Assembly (NCBI RefSeq): GCF_047495875.1
Contig: NC_092467.1
Coordinates: 16,705,566-16,769,565, forward strand
DNA from: Pithys albifrons albifrons
Lineage: Eukaryota; Chordata; Aves; Passeriformes; Thamnophilidae
Direction of reading: 5' to 3'
DNA length: 64,000 nucleotides
Shown: positions 60,601 through 64,000 of the stretch, piece by piece
Numbering within the stretch: the stretch's first letter is position 1
Layout: the number at the start of each line of letters is the position of its first letter
The notes under the pieces: generated by a model
Databases searched by the model: none
Seen by the model: only the letters and a program-made list of their open reading frames with translations
What the model was told of the DNA's origin: nothing
Position numbers and translations under genes: made by a program

Positions 60601-63600
60601 CTAATTCTAACCAAATTGTAGGACTCCCAAGGTGCTGCTGTCCTACTAAGTGTTCAATGCAGTTACACACACCATGAAATTTAAGAGGCTCAGAAGTGCC
60701 AGAAATGGCACTGATCAGTAGCCCCAGTGACTGAGCTCTGATCTTTGCAAGTAGCTCCCACAGGCAATCACAGCATGCTAAAACATACTGAAGACTTTGC
60801 CTTTAAAGTACAGGGTACCAAAGCATCCTGGGGACTGATTTCTAAGGGGCGACTCTACAGAAAGGCAAGAGGAGACCACCTTGGGATCACCTGTGTGTCA
60901 GTTCTAGCCTGTTCTTGGAGAGGGGCTCAGGGTAATTGCAGGACAGCACAGTAATGACAACAAACAGGTGGACATCTGCAGTGTACAGGGGCCACACTTA
61001 CTTACTGCAATGTTCTGACTGATTAGCCTTCCTAAGTCTAGGACTTAAGTCTACTCATTTGCTTCTGGTAGCAAAGTCAGTCTATCTTTTAGAACTCCAA
61101 CTTGCACCTTGCTCTACTCCACAGCTGCAAGCAACTAAGAGCGAATGACTAACATTTGGTCACACATGTCCTTACATTCCCTCAGCGGCTGACATGCTTT
61201 CACTTGCTTTTTGAAACCAGAGTGCTCAAGTGAGAGCTACCTGCAGATATGGGTTTCCAGCTCCTCCCTGTCCCCACCTCACCAAACCCTGTTTAGCACC
61301 ACAAATGCTACAGTTCATGTGGCATCTTTCAGGCAGCCCATCTCCCAAGGCACTGTCCACACTCTGCAGAGAAGTGGTTCTAAGATGAAAAGTCACAAAA
61401 AGAAAGCTCTCAAGAGGAAAAGTCTCTGCCTTTGCTAATGGAAGGCACACCCACTTCCTCTGACTCTAATCAGAGCACGACTGACTGTCAGGTGGTAGAG
61501 ATATGCAGTGAAGAAACAAGAGTTCTTTATAGGTAGGTGCTCACCCCTGCCTTCTGCCTTCCAATACCATCTGCTGCTATTGGAAACTTGAGACTTGCCC
61601 AAAAGAGAGGCTGATTCTGTGTTTTCAATATTTAATGCTCACTGGAAATGACAGTTCAGCTTTACCTGCTGCCCCAGTGAGATCAATCTAAACCCCACCC
61701 TCAGCACTGTGTGTTCATAGGCAATTGCAGAAATAACAGTAAGTATGGAAAGCTTGGAGGCAAATTGTAGAGCTAGAGTGTAACCTCCTGGATGTAATTT
61801 CAACATACTGGCAGCATTTTTCCCCCTAAAGACTGCCACTCACTTTCTTTTGCTTTTAACTGTTACAGGTTAAGAAAAAAATTCTGTGAGAAGTAGCCAT
61901 CAAAGTGAACAATAGGATCAGAATGCTTAGAAACTTCCCCCTGTTCAGGGGCAGGTTCCCATTCAGTTTTGTGCCATAAACTATTACAAATTACCAGGCA
62001 GAGTAGTCTACTACAGTCAACATTCTGAGCTGACTTTTCTGCTTTCTTTTCCCACTAACCGCCCCCAAGGATTAGGGCCAGAGGCTTTACCACCACCCAT
62101 TTCATACATTGCACTAAGGTAGGATTTGGAGACCCTCAATTTAAGAGTATTGGTTCTCTCTGAAGTAAATTATGACAGGCAGGTACCTAAGGCTGGATGT
62201 CTAAATTTAGAAGGTGTGAATACTGTTTTCCCCTTCTCTCTTCCTTTTTCTTCTCTCAGATGTGTTTAGTCCTTTTTTCTCCAGCTGTTAAAAGGTCAGC
62301 TGAGACTTCATGTCCAGCTGAGCTGCTCATCCCATCTTGCATTTTGTAGAGTCCAGGTTCTCGCAGATGAGAGGGAGAAAGAAGTGTAGTACATGGAGCA
62401 TCAAGATTCACAGAACCGTTATTTCCCCCTAAAACCACAACAGATGTCTCACTTTTCAGCTACTCACTGAGACTGAAGTGAAAATACAGGTGACTCTTCC
62501 ATGTGTAGTGTGGACAGAGCCTTTGGGGCCCCAGATGTATCTCATACGCGTACCATGCTCCTTATCATTCTCTGCATTACTCTTTAAAAGACAGGGCAGA
62601 TCTAACTTTCCAGTCCTGGGTTTAGACAGCAGCACAGCTCTGTCAGTTCTGCTGCTCTAGATTTACTAAGGCACTTCTTTGTCTGGATAGTCTTCAATAA
62701 AATAAATCAAGCTCTCTTCTGCTGGTTTTAATGTAGAATTTTGCATTACCATATATAAGCACAACATTTGCAAACTTCAGATAGATCCATGCTAATCCCT
62801 TTGAATACCTAATAATTTACAGGTCACATTACAACTTTCCTACTTTCCTGAAATGGTGACTATCAAATGGACCACTCTGAATCCTCTTCTCTACAAAGCC
62901 CAGTAAAAACCAGCAAGCTTTACAGGACTGCGAACTGAACTTTGGTATGAAAATAGACACAAATACCTTTTTGCCAGCTTCTCTGGCCAGCATAAAGACT
63001 GTTTTGAATAATGCTGAAAAAATATGACTTTCTCTGTATATGTGGCTGTTCTCTTCCTGAGATTACTTCATTACAGCTATAGAAAACTTGTTAAGAAATC
63101 CAAACCTGTGCTATGCAGGTATGGGTCACACATTCCTCCTTTCATGCAAAGTAGCTGCAACAGCATGAAGCAGGCTCTGCTTCAAGCAACTGTTCTTCTA
63201 TTCTTTACTAAATCCATTATATACGTCAGGAAAAAAAATCACTGTATAAGTCTGGTTTCCCCCTTCCCTCCTGCTATTAAAAGAAACACCTCATACTGTA
63301 TTTGGCCTGCTACAGCTTCACTGCCAGACAGCACTGGATGCTTTACACAGTCATGGCCATGGACTTCTGACACTTTATGATCCATGTGATCTAAGCAGCT
63401 GATGGCTTTACCAAGTTTATGCAACTTTCACAGAACTGTTCAGAAAGAGAGACTTATGCCCCACCTACCTTAAGGACCAGACCTATAATGTCCCCGCATA
63501 AGTCAGTCTCAGAGCTCACAAGTCAGTCACAAAAATTTAGCATATCTTAGATAAGGCTGAAAACACCACTGACCTGAGTGTCAACTGCCCTCTTCCGCTC

Positions 63601-64000
63601 AGCTAACACAGAAGGAAAAGCACAGCAACAAGGCCACAAAGAAACAATCTGCCTGCAAACAGAGGAAGAATGAGAAGTGGAGGAACAACACCAAAACCAA
63701 CTGACTTAAGAAAGAGTGACAAGTGTTAAAGGACAGAAATTAGCTTTAAGCTCATAAACGATGTCTAGATTTGAACATTTATAAGCAGTTAAGCTGTTAC
63801 AAAACAAGCTCATATGAAAACTACATAAATGAACTTAATTTTTGGTACTTGAGTTGTGATCTTTACATACCAGTTAAGGCTGACAGTATTTAGGATCCTT
63901 TTGAGATGAGTCTGCAGCCTTTCTCCCTAGTAATGGGTCTATATGCATACTGTCTCCACTCATTTACATGTGTGTTACTCCTGTCTAAGGGAGACAAAAT
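51654..64000. other. Downstream intergenic sequence, no gene recognised
   Basis: In human the next gene is the convergent RPAP2, and I looked for it. No - strand segment matches the parts of RPAP2 I know. The sequence is AT-rich with GC-rich, CpG-poor blocks at about 57.64-57.98 kb and 59.0-59.28 kb. Homopolymers include T runs near 52739 and a pyrimidine tract at 57361-57388. One - strand exon-like segment lies at 58383-58453. Confidence 0.5.
58383..58453 (-). other. Small exon-like segment, unrecognised
   Basis: On the - strand an excellent acceptor (TTTCTTTTTTTCCTAG) precedes 71 bp. It reads HLYLITVNMREVMPEAKLI and KSAV after a two-base carry, ending on a codon boundary at CAGTG|GTAAGA. 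Its end phase fits the start of the segment at 50337. Not recognised; it may be a pseudo-exon. Confidence 0.2.

Noticed and set aside
42590..64000. Expected convergent neighbour RPAP2
   Set aside because: Human synteny predicts it downstream of GFI1, but no - strand segment resembled the zinc-binding RTR1-type domain or other RPAP2 parts I know. In human the gap is tens of kilobases, so it may start beyond the window.

Overview
This is a vertebrate, almost certainly avian, nuclear window. It carries the 3' end of EVI5 and the whole of GFI1, head to tail on the + strand, as in the conserved amniote EVI5-GFI1 synteny. The bird assignment rests on compact introns, little interspersed repeat, and CR1 (chicken repeat 1) LINE fragments as the only clear transposons; there is nothing mammalian such as Alu or L1. 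I cannot name the species.

Layout. 1-2231: EVI5 intron. 2232-2327: penultimate EVI5 coding exon. 2328-21170: last EVI5 intron, with four CR1-type fragments and a GATA/RUNX/FOX motif cluster near 10.3 kb. 21171-21476: last EVI5 coding exon, then a 3'UTR to about 22.44 kb. 22.44-26.85 kb: AT-rich intergenic sequence. 26.85-28.0 kb: an isolated CpG island containing a 45-bp tandem repeat. 28.0-29.87 kb: promoter-distal sequence with RUNX, GATA and ETS motifs and a G-quadruplex motif. 29.87-32.33 kb: the GFI1 CpG-island promoter and first coding exons. 31683-41408: GFI1 coding region in six exons (406 codons), then a 3'UTR ending near 42.58 kb. 42.6-64.0 kb: no gene that I recognise.

EVI5 is a TBC-domain, coiled-coil protein of Rab11 traffic and cell division. 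GFI1 is a SNAG/zinc-finger repressor of blood stem cells, granulocytes and inner-ear hair cells. They do not form a pathway; the link is regulatory, because mammalian GFI1 enhancers are spread across the neighbouring EVI5 locus. Motif clusters upstream of GFI1 are therefore reasonable enhancer candidates.

The least explained region is downstream of GFI1. A 57-codon, strongly coding-like segment with a splice acceptor and an AATAAA signal lies at 51466-51653 (+). Three exon-like segments with mutually compatible phases lie on the - strand at 58383-58453, 50283-50337 and 46394-46517. I recognise neither, and both may be false. I found no dramatic new system. The items most worth checking are these candidate exons, the 45-bp CpG minisatellite and the upstream motif clusters.
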